Below, one piece after another: positions 25,101 to 36,945 of a DNA stretch of 64,000 nt. Positions within the stretch are counted from its first letter, which is position 1, and each line of letters begins with the position of its first letter. Location: assembly GCA_963969365.1 (NCBI GenBank), contig OZ017758.1, positions 1,488,001 to 1,552,000 of the forward strand, in the 5' to 3' direction. The position numbers and the translations under genes are program-made. The notes under the pieces are model-generated. The model ran no database searches, had not been told where the DNA came from, and saw only the letters and a program-made list of their open reading frames with translations. Source of the DNA: Asterochloris sp. CNOR1. Taxonomy: Eukaryota > Chlorophyta > Trebouxiophyceae > Trebouxiales > Trebouxiaceae.

Positions 25101-27801
25101 ATGCGTGGCCAAGCAATTGAAGATGTTCAGAATATCAGAGAGATGCACAGGACAATGTACATGATGGGCAGATGCTCCGCAACATGGCATGCAGGATGCA
25201 AGGGTGCAGGCCAAGGCCGCCCGCCCAAGCAGGTGCACAGCACAGTCTGCATGACAGCCACGTGCTGCCTCACAGCTTGAGACCAGGGATGCAAGGGGTC
25301 GCCACTGCCAACCTCAACGGCGCACCTGCCCAGGTAGGCGCACAGAACGGTGTGCATGATGGGTCCATGCTCCCCCAGCATGTGGCCATAGTTGTCCTGG
25401 AAGGTGAGCTCCCACAGCAGGGCGTGGGGCATGGCCAGCTTGGGGCGGCGCGGCCAGGAGAAGGGCAGCTGGCTGGGGTGCACCACGTCCAGCCACGTGT
25501 TCTGGGTGAGCACCTGCTTGGTGAAGGGGTGCAGGGGCACCCAGCTGAGAGGGACTTTGGGGGGCCCATGCTGCAGCACCATTTCATCTGCAGGCACAGG
25601 CAAATGCAGGTGAGGGCTTGACGGCCAATGCCTCTCACATGATGCTTTTGTATTGCCTTAAGGAAGCATGCCATGCCTGAAAGGGAGGACAACCAGGCTG
25701 TGAGGAGGGAGCATGAGGGCAGTGACTTATGAGATGCAAGTGGGTGCTTGCTGTGAATGCTGTGTCCACCACCACAGAGGTGCAGAGGTGATGTGTGAGC
25801 AAAGCTGCGGGCAAGCATGCTGGGGCCGCAGTGTTCAACCCCCAGATCATGCTACTGGTGCTGAGCAGGGGTGCCAAGAGCTCACCTGTTGTGGGATAGT
25901 ACAGCGTGCCATTCCACAGTAGCAAATTGTAGTACTTGCAGACACGGTGCTTCATAGTTTTCCCCACACACTGCAGCAGCCAAGACGCAATCAGACGCCA
26001 CATGGCAGAGCAGCGGACTGCTGTTGGAGGTGAAGGCAGCGTTGTCAGCCAACCTGTGACCTGCAGCAGCACACTGCACATAACACGCAGGCACCCCTCC
26101 AGGTGCAAGAGAATCTGCTGTGAGCCTGACCCCAGCTCCTCATAGGGCTCAGGCCCACAGTGAAGTGCAGCAGGCGTTTGACTGTGCAGTCACACAGCAT
26201 GATGCACATTGCTCCAGGCTTGCGACATGGCTGTGCAACGTCCCTAGTCCCCTTGGCTGGGGACGCCATCACTCACAGATCAAGGTCAGGCTTCACGGCT
26301 CAAGCAGCAGCTGCACACAGCAGCAGGGACCTGCAACTATGCATTGCGCTCAGACTTGCCTCATGGTATGCCTCCTGGAAGGGAGGCTCCACCAGGGGCC
26401 ACTCATCCACCCTGTCAACATTCACTCCATCAGGGGTGACCACAGGCCTGTACAGCCGGCCACCCTCCTCCTCAGCTTGCTCCTGCACTAGCAGCTGTTC
26501 GATCCAGCAGCTGATGACAAGTGTGCTGGCTGCAGATGATGTGCCTGACAGTGCATATGGGCCAGCAGTGATCACGACTGTGCTCGACGCTGCCTGCTTG
26601 TGATCAGCAGCGACTGTGCAGCAATGATGGGGTCCCTGCCTGGCATGCGCCTGTGCTCCTGGAGTGCCCCCCAACAGCACAGAGCGGCCCCTGCAGCTGA
26701 GTCCAGTCGGCCTGCAGAGTCAGGCAGACTGTGGGCAGGCTGTCAACACCACAGCTGCCTGCAGAAGGTCTGCAGTATACCTCCACGGAGCGGGGCTGCC
26801 CCTGCAGCTGCGCCAGCCTGCCTGACAGCCGCGTTGGGCGGCGGTACTGGTTGCGTGCCTCAGCTGGGGTGACCCGAGGCTGCTGCTGCAGCTTGAGGTA
26901 CTCGTCGTCCTCATTCAGATCCGCAGCAGCAGCAGCAAAGGCAGACTGCCTGCCCTGCTGCTGCTGTTGTGACTGCTGCTGGGCAGCCTGCTGGGAGTCA
27001 GACTGCACCGCCGCCTGCACCATACAGGGCCAAGCCAGATGGTGATGATGGTTGACGGTGCTGCACAATGGTATTTGATGGGCAGCAGGGCAGAGGGTTG
27101 GCAGCAGCACTTGACAGCAGGAATTGAGCAGTCCAGCAAGCAGCCTGCAAGCCAACGACTCGATTGATCAACTGCCTCCACGTTGTGCACTTGTGGGTAG
27201 CGTGCACATGTCAAAGTCTCTGGCCAGCTGTCTGATTGCCATTACATGTTATGCCGCACTCAGTACATGCAACCCGTTGCTGCGGCCAGTCCCCATCTCT
27301 GCAATGCATTAGAAAGGAAGGACGCAAGACACTCTGCTGACCTTCACGCTGGCGGCCAGTTTGCTGACAGGCAGCACAACTATGTTCATGTCATCCCAGA
27401 GGAGCTCCCCGCCGCCAGCCGAGTCTCTGCCTCTGCTGCAAACCGCACCTGGAAGGATGCAGCTGTGTCTGCAACCATCTTGGCCCTCGCAGCAGCAGCC
27501 TGCTGGCCTTCCTGCAGCAGCTGTCTGCCAACAGAGGGCTCCTGCCATCTGTCACCCCGCCCAGCCGGGAAGCTGACGTGCGTGTTGTCAGCTGAAAGCT
27601 GGGCACCTGCACCCCGCTGGAGGTGCCGCTCTACATCTGCCGATGTGGTACCTGAGCATTGCAGCACCTGCAGATAAACATGTCATATAAGCACAGTCAC
27701 GGGGTGAGAGGACTTCCTCACTACTTAAGCCACCATGTCACGAGCTGGTGCAGCAAGCTCACCAGCCAGAAGAGGAGGCTCAGTATGAGGCCAGCTGTCA
27801 T
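22115..27801 (-). CDS. GT61-like (DUF563) glycosyltransferase, type II membrane protein
   Basis: Fourteen exons (27801-27763, 27667-27556, 27448-27342, 27014-26781, 26482-26360, 25970-25886, 25587-25330, 24956-24853, 24714-24602, 24403-24220, 23947-23830, 23341-23100, 22538-22365, 22138-22115) total about 638 residues. Exon 1 is a short hydrophobic anchor (MTAGLILSLLFWL) typical of Golgi type II enzymes, followed by a Gln/Ala-rich stem. The catalytic region shows FQDNYGHMLGEHGP, LHIVVTNSRTD, ARIYFNATIIIQTHGAALGN and MVFMPRGSVVIDVVP, the HGAAL...P.G..VI.V pattern of GT61 enzymes. Members transfer pentose or GlcNAc in the secretory pathway; the substrate here is unknown. Two introns use GC donors (after 25330 and 26360). 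The last 8-codon exon is weakly supported. Confidence 0.8.
23055..23092. repeat. CCAAC/CCACCA minisatellite in a GT61 intron
   Basis: A run of CCAACCA and CACCAACC units lies just outside the exon ending at 23100. It is a simple tandem repeat with no spacers, so not a CRISPR array. Confidence 0.75.
23461..23530 (-). repeat. Decayed copy of GT61 exon 12 start
   Basis: The real exon carries, on + DNA, CTTGTCTGCGTTGTTGGCGG and CGGGGCATGAA at 23274-23330. The intron upstream in transcription repeats it at 23463-23520 as TTTGTCTGTGTTGTTGGCCG and GGGGGCATGAA with the same spacing. The copy is about 190 bp away and no longer codes without changes. Confidence 0.75.
25125..25262 (-). repeat. Two decayed copies of the GT61 exon 7 end
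   Basis: The exon ends with HGPIMHTVLCAYLG. The next stretch of the intron, read in the same frame, contains VAVMQTVLCTCLGG (about 25221-25262) and then HLPIMYIVLCISL (about 25130-25190). The three are tandem, spaced about 100 bp, and give one long open frame that is probably an intron read-through. Confidence 0.75.
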
Positions 27802-28044
27802 GCGAGTGACAGCATCAAATTGCGCCCCTCTCTGGGGGGAAACAGTGCTCTCACAGAAGCAGGCTCACGCTGCAAGGTTTGGAAATCAGTTATGAAGGGG
27901 ACTGTCAGGTAAGATTGGCAGGTCAGCTAAGCACATGAGCACCCTTCCTCTACACACATGAGACTTCAGTTGATCCTGCGCCATTTGAGGAGTGTTGTTC
28001 AATTCTACTACCATGATGGCCATCTGGACATGGGCTAGTACTGC
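27802..28044. promoter_or_regulatory. Divergent upstream region of the GT61 and helicase genes
   Basis: About 240 bases separate the two proposed start codons on opposite strands. I see no distinct motif. The helicase start is the less certain boundary. Confidence 0.3.
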
Positions 28045-31000
28045 ATGCTCAGGTCTATTGTCATGAAGATCCACGGCGCTGCAACAGCACAGCAGGCAGG
28101 CCCGTTGCCTCTGCCAGCAAATCTTTCATGGCACAGACTGGCAGGTGTCTTGCAGAGAGCAGGCTTAGGCGGCACTCAGCAGGCAGCCATACGTCCCAGC
28201 AGACGCCCATGCAGTGCACTGGCACATGTCGGCGTTCACACACAGCCTGCAGGGAGCGCAGCGCTGGGGCAGACCGCAGGCCTCAGCCCAGAACAGCAGG
28301 CGGCTGTCTTCTCCCAACAGAAGCACATCAGGCAGGCCAGCCAGTCACCCCCAACACTTCCTGTGAAGCACACGGGCCACAAACTGCTGACCACATGCAG
28401 ATTGGCAACTTCTTGGCCTGATCCATAGCCTGATCTACATGGCACTTACTTACAGCAACATGGTGCAATGCAACCTATTGGTGCCTCAGAGAGGTTCAGC
28501 ATCCCCTGCTGACATGCACCACTGCCTCTGCCTTTCACTCCCTGACAGCAATACCCTCGCAATGCGTCCCCTCTGGCACTCGCCCTTTTTGTTGCAGGCT
28601 GATCGCAGGCCCGGGCAGCGGGAAAACTCGTGTCCTCACCCAGCGTGTGGCCTGGCTGATCCAGCAGCAGGGAGTGCAGCCCCATGAGATTGTGGTCATC
28701 ACCTTCACCAAGAAGGCTGCCCTAGAGCTGCAGGACAGGCTGGCGCACCTGTTAGGGCGACAGGCTCGGAGCATCAATGCAGGCGTGTAGAGGGCCCCGT
28801 ATTGCTTTTGAAGAAGTGGTGGGGTCAAGAAGGCTGTTGCTGCTGGGACAGCTGAGCACCAGTGAGGCAGACAGGGGCCCAGGGATCCCACCAACACCAC
28901 AGTGGCTGACGCAGACAAGGGAACAGACAACACCATGCTTGAAGGGTACCCGTGCCAAGAGGCTTTAGAGCTATGCTGCAGGAAGAGCAGCTTCGGACAC
29001 ACAGCACCATGTCAGGCAGTACTCTCTGAGAGCACTGCCTCGTCTCTTGAGGTTGCCCTGGCGAGACACCAGCTTGCGTTTCTGCGCATCATTGCAAGCC
29101 AGAAACAGGTTGGGAGCCTTAACGCTGGCAGCAGCTGTCTCCTGCCAGGGCAACTCTCTCGAGTTGCTGGACTGCTTGATGGGACAGTGCCTATGTTCAG
29201 ATTGCCGCTGGGCATCCACGCTGCAGCAGCCCTTGTGCAGTGTGCACCCCTCCATGCCGGCAGCTTCCACTCTCTGTGATCCAAATCCCGCTCACTGACA
29301 TGTAAGTCACATCCTGTACAACCCCCTTTCAGCCTGCTGGTTCAGCATCACCAGCTGTGCAGGCACTCTTTGAAGGCCCCTATGGGGTCCAGCCGCTCAG
29401 CAACCCGCCTCCCTGATTGCCCGTGGCTTCACCATCTATGACCCCCTCGTGCAGGCACCTTCCACTCCCTGGGCGCCAGCATGCTGCGCAGCAATGCACA
29501 CCTCCTGGAGGACCCCCAGCTGCCCCCTGGCTTCACCATCTACGACCAAGATGACACCAAGCGCATGCTCAAGAGGCTCATGCAGCAGCGGCAGCTGCAG
29601 AGCCTGAAGGCACATCACATGCCTGTCGATGCATCACAAGAGAAGGTGCTCAAAAAGGTGGGCTGGCTGGTGTGAGCTTGGCTAGACGTGCCCTCACGCG
29701 ACTGCTGGGGCCACCATGTTGCCTACGCTGTTGCCTCTCCAACAGCAAGGGGAGGAGCTTGCAGGCAGCTGCAGAGCAGAGGCATGGCATGCTCTGCATC
29801 AGGCAGGCTGCTCAGAGCAGGGCAGTGGCCAACACTACCAGCTAAACGAGACCCAGCGCAGTGAACAGCTCCAGCAGCCGCTCCTCTTTGCCTGCAGCGC
29901 AAGGCCTGCTGTAAGGTGCACTGTTGACACTGGCCAATGTTGTCTGCTGTGCAGATGGTGGACAAGAGTCTCACAGGCCTCATCAACCTGTTGGACAGCA
30001 CCATCTCCTTTGCCAAGAATGCCGAGCTGACCTGCTACGGCGTGACTGGCGCCCAGCTGTTTGGCGATGCGCAGGCTGACCCCTCTGGGGGACGGCTGGA
30101 GTGCCCAATGAGCATGGCAGAGGTGTACGACATCTATGCTGAGGGGTTGCGATCCAGCAGGTAGTAGTGCTTGAGCCAGCTGGTGAACTGAGACGCCATA
30201 GGGTGATGGCCAGGGGCGCTGCAACAGAGCTGTGAGATACGCAGTGCTTAGGGGCAGTGCAGTGGGGGCTTTGAGGTCAGGCAAGTGCCTGCATTGACAA
30301 CTCTGCAGGATGCCTGGATCTGCCTGCCGGTAGTAGTCTCTCCTGACAGCAATTGCTTCCACACCAGCGCGCTCATGCGCTCTCACCACACCTGCTATCA
30401 ATGTGAAGTGCTGACATCTGGGCTGGCCCCAACTGCCGCAGGGCTGTCGATTTTGACGACCTGCTGGGCGTACCAGTCTACATTCTGCAGCAGTTTGCCC
30501 ATGTGCGGGCCCGGTATCAGCGAGTCTTGATGCACATCCTGGTGGATGAGTTCCAGGTGCAGCATGCAGGTCTTTTGCTTACATGACATGCACACAGTCA
30601 GGCCTGCGACCAAGTCTGTGTCTAGGCAAAACATGCGTGCACTGCCCGACAGGCTATGACATCTTCAGCAGCGGTAAGTGGCAGGCCTGCCATTTGGTGC
30701 ATATTGGATACTAGCTTGTGGACCTTGACAAGTGCTGCCGCGGCAGCCTGCATGAGGGCATGACTGTCCATCTCTGCCCATGCCGGCTCTGGGGTCTGCC
30801 GAGGACTGCCCTGCTCTGCAGGACACCAACTCCCCTCAGTTTGAGTTCATCAAGCAGCTTGCTGGGCAGAAGGTGAGGTGCCTGCCCCTCATGACAAGCA
30901 ACCAGCTGCACCTCCGTTCTCCTGAACAAGGAACAGGTCTGCCCCCCCGCAACCTTCTGTGCTTGCAGTTGTCCATATGACACAGCTTTTTGACCACTCT

Positions 31001-34000
31001 CTAGGGCTCCATGCCGCCCAGGCCATGCAAGACAGCTTGAACAGACCTGTTGCGGCCTGGCTGCAGGGCAATGTCTTTGTGGTGGGCGACCCAGACCAGG
31101 CCATCTTTGGCTGGCGCGGCGCCCAGGTGGCCAACATGAGGGACAAGCTCCTGAGGCAGTACCCAAGTCAGTGCCTGTCTCCTTGAGTACTGGCATGCGC
31201 CTGAGCTTGGATTCCGCAGCCCTGCTCCCAGCAACCTGGAGGGGAACACTTGCTGGAGGGCATGCCTGCTGGCTGACTGCCTGGGCTGCCGCACCTTTGC
31301 CTGTCAGCTGCCCGGAGATGGCCTGGTCTGAGTCGCACATAGCCCATGTGTGGGCAGACGTGTGGCAGCAGGTGTCACCCACCTGCTTCACTTCGCATGC
31401 AGACAGTGTGATGCTGCCTTCCTCAGGGCTTCTCCAGCTCTGTGTGCCAAGCATCAGCTGGTGTGTTCGAGGTCTGATTGTGTTCTGCTTGCAGACAGCC
31501 AAACGCTGTTCCTGAGGGACAACTACAGGTCCACGCCAGAGATCGTCAGGAGTGCTTCCACTGTGCTGGCCTCCTGCAGCCACACCCGGGACCCCTCTGG
31601 CAGCGCAGAGCTGCGAGCTCTCAAGGCCTCTGGCGTGCCTGTCAGCGTGAGCTGGCGCTGTTGTGCTTGTCTTCCAAGCATGTCTTGCCCGGCCAGGCCA
31701 CTTTCTGGGGGCAATCTGCTGCTCACACTGCCTTCTTAGCTTGCCCTAATCGGTCCAGGTCTTTCTCTGGCGCTCGTTATCGCCAGCCAGCAAAGGTCAA
31801 TGCCATGTGTGCATGCACAGATGCCTGAGTCTGCCAGCATAGTGCACACCTTTCTAGCAGCCAATATGTAGCTGAGAGCCCCAGATGTTGCTGCAGATTG
31901 TCGCCTGCCCAGACGACACTCGTGAAGCTGAGTGGGTGGCTGCCAGAGTCCGCGCGCTGCTCAGCAGGGGGACCATCAATTGTGGCGACGTGGCTGTGCT
32001 GTACCGCAACCACAGGCTGTCACGCCGGGTGCAGCAGCAGCTGGTAAGCTGTGCTGCGTGACATTCCTTAGAAAGGCACAGTTTTGTGCCTCAAAGAGAT
32101 CAGTGCTTTGCCTCCAAAAAGAGGCGTTTGTGCAGGGATGAGTTGCAGTGACGCAGTCCAACTGCTCCCAAACCTGGGCTGATGCTTGTAGGCATGCCCC
32201 ATGAGCAGTGCCCGCCTTAGGGTGAAGACAGGGCACAGTCCTGCTGCCAGCCGCCCAGGCAGACCCACTGGACCGCACTGACAGGGTACCACAGCAAGCA
32301 TTGCTTTTGGCAGGTCATGACCTTGTGAAGTGGTGGCACCCCGCTGCCTGAAGCAGGCTGCAGCAGCTGAGATCCCCTCACCTGCCAAGTGCAGGTCCAG
32401 CACGGCATTCCATATGCTGTTGTTGGAGGCACCCCATTCTTCCAGCGCTCACATGTCAAGAACATCCTGGCCTATCTGCGGCTGCTGGTCAACCTTGATG
32501 ACCAGGAAGCCCTGACGCGTATATACAACCTGCCCCGCCGGAAGCTTGGCGCTGCGGCATGGGCTGCGGTGAAAGACTCCGCCCATTTCCAGCGCAAAAC
32601 CATCTGTGAAGCACTGTTTGGCGGCTGCGAGCAGGTCAGCACCCGGAATTTTTGTGCATCTTGCCCTGCCTAGGCTCCTACCTGCCGGTGGTTGGCACTA
32701 TACAGGGTGACCCTGCCCAGGCGCCTGCCTGCCTGGGGTCAGCACCTGTCATTGACACCCAGCTGCATGCAGGAATGTGGGCCATGCATGGCATAGAACA
32801 CAACTCACCACTCAATGCTCTGCAGATTGTAGTTGACATGGCCAGCAGCTTTCTGCAGCACCCTCTGCTAGGGCATGGAGCACCTGGTGTACGAAGGCTG
32901 CCCATCCTGTCTGAGGACTTGCAGCAAGCTCTGCCAGCAGTCCAGTGCCTGAAGCTTTCGCGCCAGGTGCGACAGTATCCACCATGTGCAGCTTGTGTGA
33001 GCGTCTGAGGCATGCAGCTGTAGCAGTGCACAATGCTTGAAAATACATGGACGATTTGGCTGAAGTGCCCTAGACTCAAGTGGACTGCACACAGAAGCTG
33101 TAGGCCATGTGCAGGCTGCCAAGGGTCTGACACAGCTGCGCCTGTTAGTGTTGGCCGGGCGAGCAGCAGCTGTTGCAGGCTGCACAGTTGGGCAGCAGAT
33201 GAAGCTGCTGGTCGATGCACTGGAGTATATGCAGGCCATTGAAGATGGTGAGCCTGCATCTGAGCGCATACAACAGTGCTAACCAAACATGCCCTTGGAG
33301 TCTGGCAGCTCAATGTACATGGCAAGCAGATATGAGACAGCTGGCTGGTTTCTACTGTTTCAGCTCCGTGCACACTTTGTGGCTTCAACACAAAGCATGG
33401 GCCAGGAGCACTGTTTCTCAGGTGCAACTTTCGGTATTGTGTGAACCTTGGTTGTTGCAGATGACAGTGCTGATAGCACCAAGGAAGACCAGGGCCTCAT
33501 CCTCGAGCTTCTGGACACAGCCTATGCTTTCAGCCGCCAGGACAACAGCAAGAAATCTGATGTGGATGATGCACTGTGGCAGCAGGTGGAGCTCACATTT
33601 GGTGCCAAGGCCTCTGCCATCCAGGCGATGTCCTTCCATAGTATTGCTGGCATCTGCCAAGCAGGTGGCAGGCAACCGCTGGGAGGCAGCCCAAGTGCCC
33701 AGGCTTCTGTGCACACAGAAGCTGTGCATTACCCCAAGTGCCATCTGTACATACTAAGCTGCAGCAGCCTGGCCGCCATTCTTCCAGCACATACAGCAGC
33801 TCTGAAGCATCCCAACATCCACTCTTTGTGTGTAGGCTGAGCTGACCACTGCGCAGGCATCAGCTTTGCAGCTTTTCAATTGTCACCCTGCCTGTGCAGG
33901 GCGGGGGGCCTGTGTGTGGGCTGGAGGGCCTGACCCGATACCTTGGGGAGGTATCTGTCGTTGCTGAGGCAGGGGAGGCTGTGGCTGAAGGCGAGACAGC

Positions 34001-34596
34001 GAGGTGCCCTAATGTCAGCTTCATCATGTGGCGGTGCCGTTTCAAATGATTGTTCTATTGTAGTTTATTGACTGCTGCCCCATTTGCAGGCCAGATGCTG
34101 TGCACCTCATGACACTGCATGCCTCCAAAGGCCTTGAGTTCACAGACGTGTTCATAATCGGTGAGCTCACACCTGCAAGTTCCCCAGTGTAGCTGCTCTG
34201 TCATTGGCTCTGAGTTAGATAGGTGCTTGTGCGCATGCATGACATTGCAAGGGCTGCCTGCGCAGTTGGCAGCCAGACCACGGCCTGACTGCTCTGCAGG
34301 CTGTGAAGAGGACGTTGTGCCTGGCTCCCGTTTTCACACGGGATTGGCCACTACTGAGGATGTTGAAGCGTATGATGAGGCCGTGAGGTGAGCCCTCCCG
34401 CAGCGCAGCAGTCTGCTTGGACAAGCCTAGTGTACCAAAGGATGTGCCTTGTAGGCTCTTTTACGTGGGGGCCACTCGAGCCAAGAACACCCTGACACTG
34501 ACCTGGGCTGGCAGGCGCTTTGGCCAATTAGGTCAGCAGCCTAGCTCCTTTCTGACCCCAATAGCCCGAAGATTGCAACAGCAAAGTCCACAATGA
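28045..34596 (+). CDS. UvrD/PcrA-like superfamily 1 DNA helicase
   Basis: Sixteen exons (28045-28331, 28598-28782, 29455-29657, 29955-30160, 30442-30556, 30822-30872, 31067-31166, 31495-31646, 31897-32043, 32395-32634, 33115-33247, 33461-33585, 33900-34003, 34090-34160, 34300-34387, 34455-34596) close to about 782 residues. SF1 motifs appear in order: Q motif GLSPEQQAAV, I AGPGSGKT, Ia VVITFTKKAA then TFHSLG, II VDEFQDTNSPQFE, III GDPDQAIFGWRGA, IV FLRDNYRSTPEIV, V LMTLHASKGLEF, VI FYVGATRAKNTL. This is a 3'-5' helicase of the UvrD/PcrA/Srs2 type acting in DNA repair or recombination. The basic N-terminal ~60 residues may target plastid or mitochondrion. Exons 1 and 2 end at GC donors. The exon 12 end is uncertain; a longer reading to about 33663 exists. 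Confidence 0.9.
29418..29442 (+). repeat. Short echo of helicase exon 3 in the preceding intron
   Basis: CCGTGGCTTCACCATCTATG at 29421-29440 closely copies CCCTGGCTTCACCATCTACG of the exon about 100 bp downstream. The copy ends just before the true acceptor. Confidence 0.6.
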
Positions 34597-34996
34597 TGAC
34601 AGCTCCACTGGCAGATCATTAACTGCATTCTTTCTTGTGGCCAGCACGTGCAGGAGCAGACCACTCCTGTACGTGCTGGCCGCTCATACTTATAGTCATT
34701 GTACGCTTGAGCAGATCATGCCATCAAGCCATTATGTGGGAGCAGCCTTACTGGTGGCTTCAGCTTTCTGCAGCACCAACTGCTCAATGAATGCCTGCAA
34801 CACAGCACCACTCGGTTTCCGGCAAAGTTTACCGGCACATCTGCAGCTTTCCTTGGCAGGCCATTCGCTGCAGCTGCGGGAGTGCACAGCTGGCATGCCT
34901 TGCTGTACTGCAGCACACCGGCTGCATGTCTCAGTGTCGCAAAAAGCATGACTGCAGGCTGCAGGCTTTGTTTAAACTGCAGCCACGTCAGTGCAG
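34597..34996. other. Intergenic, convergent 3' ends (helicase / PLP3)
   Basis: About 400 bases between two convergent stop codons. I see no coding exon or RNA gene; it should hold both 3' UTRs. Confidence 0.5.
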
Positions 34997-36359
34997 TCAG
35001 CATACCTGCACATCCCCCAACTCCAGAGGCTGGTCCTCTTCCCCCTCAGCACGGCACACCGGGCCAAAGTGGTTAAGGGCAAAGGCGACCCCTGCAGGCC
35101 AGCATGGCAGCATGCTAAGATGGACAGAGGACAGAAGGTCTTCACGCCTATGGTAATGTCTGCAGGCCCAGCATCTGAGGCATGACGGCTTCTGCACACA
35201 AGTGGGAGGACAGCAAATTTCAAAGCATGAGCAGGCCTACACATCCGCACAGTAAAGAGGACTGTGGAAGACTTCCAGGACCCCACGTGCTCTTGTGCAA
35301 CTGGCAGCCAAGGACACCAGGCATTGAACGGAACAGTGCAGCAGTGACGTGCAGAGAGCATGGCACAGCAGATCTGCCCTTGAGCAGACTCACGTTCTGG
35401 GTTGACCTTGGGCCCCCCAAAGGCGCCGATCCCAATCAGGTGCTGTATACATTTGGTGTCCTTGTAGATGAGGGTGGTTGGCAGGTTTCTGTCAGGGTAA
35501 TTTGGGATGCAGTCTGTCGAATAGATTTTGAGGAACTTGGTGCGAGGGTACTTCTCTGCCAGCTCGTCAAAGCACTGCTGCAGGGTGGCGCACTCGGACA
35601 CTCTGCAGAACGAGGAGGGCATGGCTTGTTGGCCACCTTCCACCTTTGAACAGCCTGCACCATGGAGGGCCTTCTCCATCAAGGCAAATGACGCACTTTG
35701 ACGCATTTGCACGGGAAGTTGTAGCCCCATCAGCATGTAGCCCCGTCAGTGGACTGGGATTGGGCAGCATTGCCTGCAATACCCTGCCTGAGTGACAGGG
35801 CAGGAATGCACACCCTGGCTCACCCGTCCTTGTACAGGTGGACCACCACCCACACCTCGTCCCCTGCGTTTGTGACCTGCTGCACAAAGTCTCGGCTGGT
35901 TATGTGGGTGACTGTGCCGAACTTTGGCCTCTGCTTCTCTGTCTTCAGCTGTTGCATTCGCTGTTGCCTGCACCAGGGCACAGCTGGCCGAATCGGGTGG
36001 CATGGAGCCAGCCACAAAGCGGCAAGAGAGTGCTGGGCAACTCTGCATCTCTGTCTGCTTAGCAGAAGCAAGCACACAGCGAACTGCCTCTGCAGCTGTT
36101 GCAGGACCAGAGGCAGCAGAACCTGCCTGTACTGCTCCAGGAAGCGATCATCCTCAAAGTCATCCTCCAGATCCTCCAGCTCCTTCTCATCCCTGCTGTC
36201 CAGCCAGTCTGTATCCCTGGCATCACCCTTGTCAGGCGTCCAGGGATCTGGCTTTGAGGGAGGCTCCTTGGGTGGAAGGTTGCCCATTTTCCTCTGGATA
36301 TCCTCCCATTGGGTTGTGCGTCCTTCTGGACCCTTGTAAACTGTGTGATCGTCTGCCAT
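34997..36359 (-). CDS. PLP3: Phosducin-like protein 3 (CCT co-chaperone)
   Basis: Four exons (36359-36127, 35967-35824, 35602-35394, 35091-34997) encode about 226 residues, the usual size. The N-terminus MADDHTVYKGPEGRTTQWED and the acidic segment DDFEDDRFLEQYR are typical of the PLP2/PLP3 (PDCL3) group. The thioredoxin-like domain follows: KFGTVTHITSRDFVQQV, WVVVHLYKDG, KYPRTKFLKIYSTDCIPNYP, LPTTLIYKD and GIGAFGG. It ends in an acidic tail (AEGEEDQP). These proteins assist the CCT chaperonin in folding tubulin and actin. The first intron can be read with a GC donor (exon end 36127) or with a GT donor (36123) joined to an acceptor 7 bases further in; both keep the frame and differ by one residue. 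Confidence 0.92.
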
Positions 36360-36945
36360 GGCTGCTCTGCAGGGGTGGAGTGGCGCTCAGCCTGTGCAGA
36401 AGCAAACGCTTGAGGAGGTCATCTAGGTTGCTCTTCAGGAGTATCTGCTCCTGATCTCACCTGTGTTGCTTACGCAAGCAATCTAATCTGCTCCAAGAGA
36501 GGTAGATCGTCACTCAGCTGCCCTCTTTTGCCCAGGAAGCTTCTTCCGGCAGCAGGCCCTGCTCTTGGAGTCCAGCTAAAGTTCCTTTGAAGCCGCCGTA
36601 TACCGTGAGTGGCGGCATGTCGTGTCAAAGCATATGAGAATGTTGGCAGGGTCCATTGGCACCTGTGCAATCGACCACGGTCTATGAGGTATGTTTCTGC
36701 AAGCTGGAGCGCTGCCAGGGGACTGGCTGTCATGTGTCTCTTCGCTGAGGCGTCTACAAGCCCTGATGGTGGCAGTAGTGTTCTCTGGATCTGCCAGGCT
36801 TGCACCTGACACACAGTGCTCAGAGACAAGTGCAGCCTGCCCAGACGAGGAGTGTCATGGGACAAGCCTGGTGCACCCACATGAAGAACTAGAGACAGGG
36901 CTGAGCTGTGCCATGCCTGCACCACTCTTGTTTACAGAGTCTTCA
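36360..36945. other. Intergenic between OST1 and PLP3
   Basis: About 585 bases lie between the OST1 stop and the PLP3 start, both on the minus strand. It should hold the OST1 3' UTR and the PLP3 promoter. A minus-strand TGTAA at 36932-36936 lies 10 bases past the OST1 stop. Open frames here on both strands resemble no family and have no splice support. Confidence 0.45.

Noticed and set aside
29716-30030. + strand ORF over the start of helicase exon 4
   Set aside because: It is in a different frame from MVDKSLTGLINLL and has no family match.
32652-33008. Possible helicase exon reading IVVDMASSFLQHPLLG
   Set aside because: The flanking exons 32395-32634 and 33115-33247 already join in frame and match SF1 order without it.
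36470-36925. 151-codon minus-strand ORF between OST1 and PLP3
   Set aside because: No recognisable motif, no splice partners and no conserved composition; treated as intergenic.
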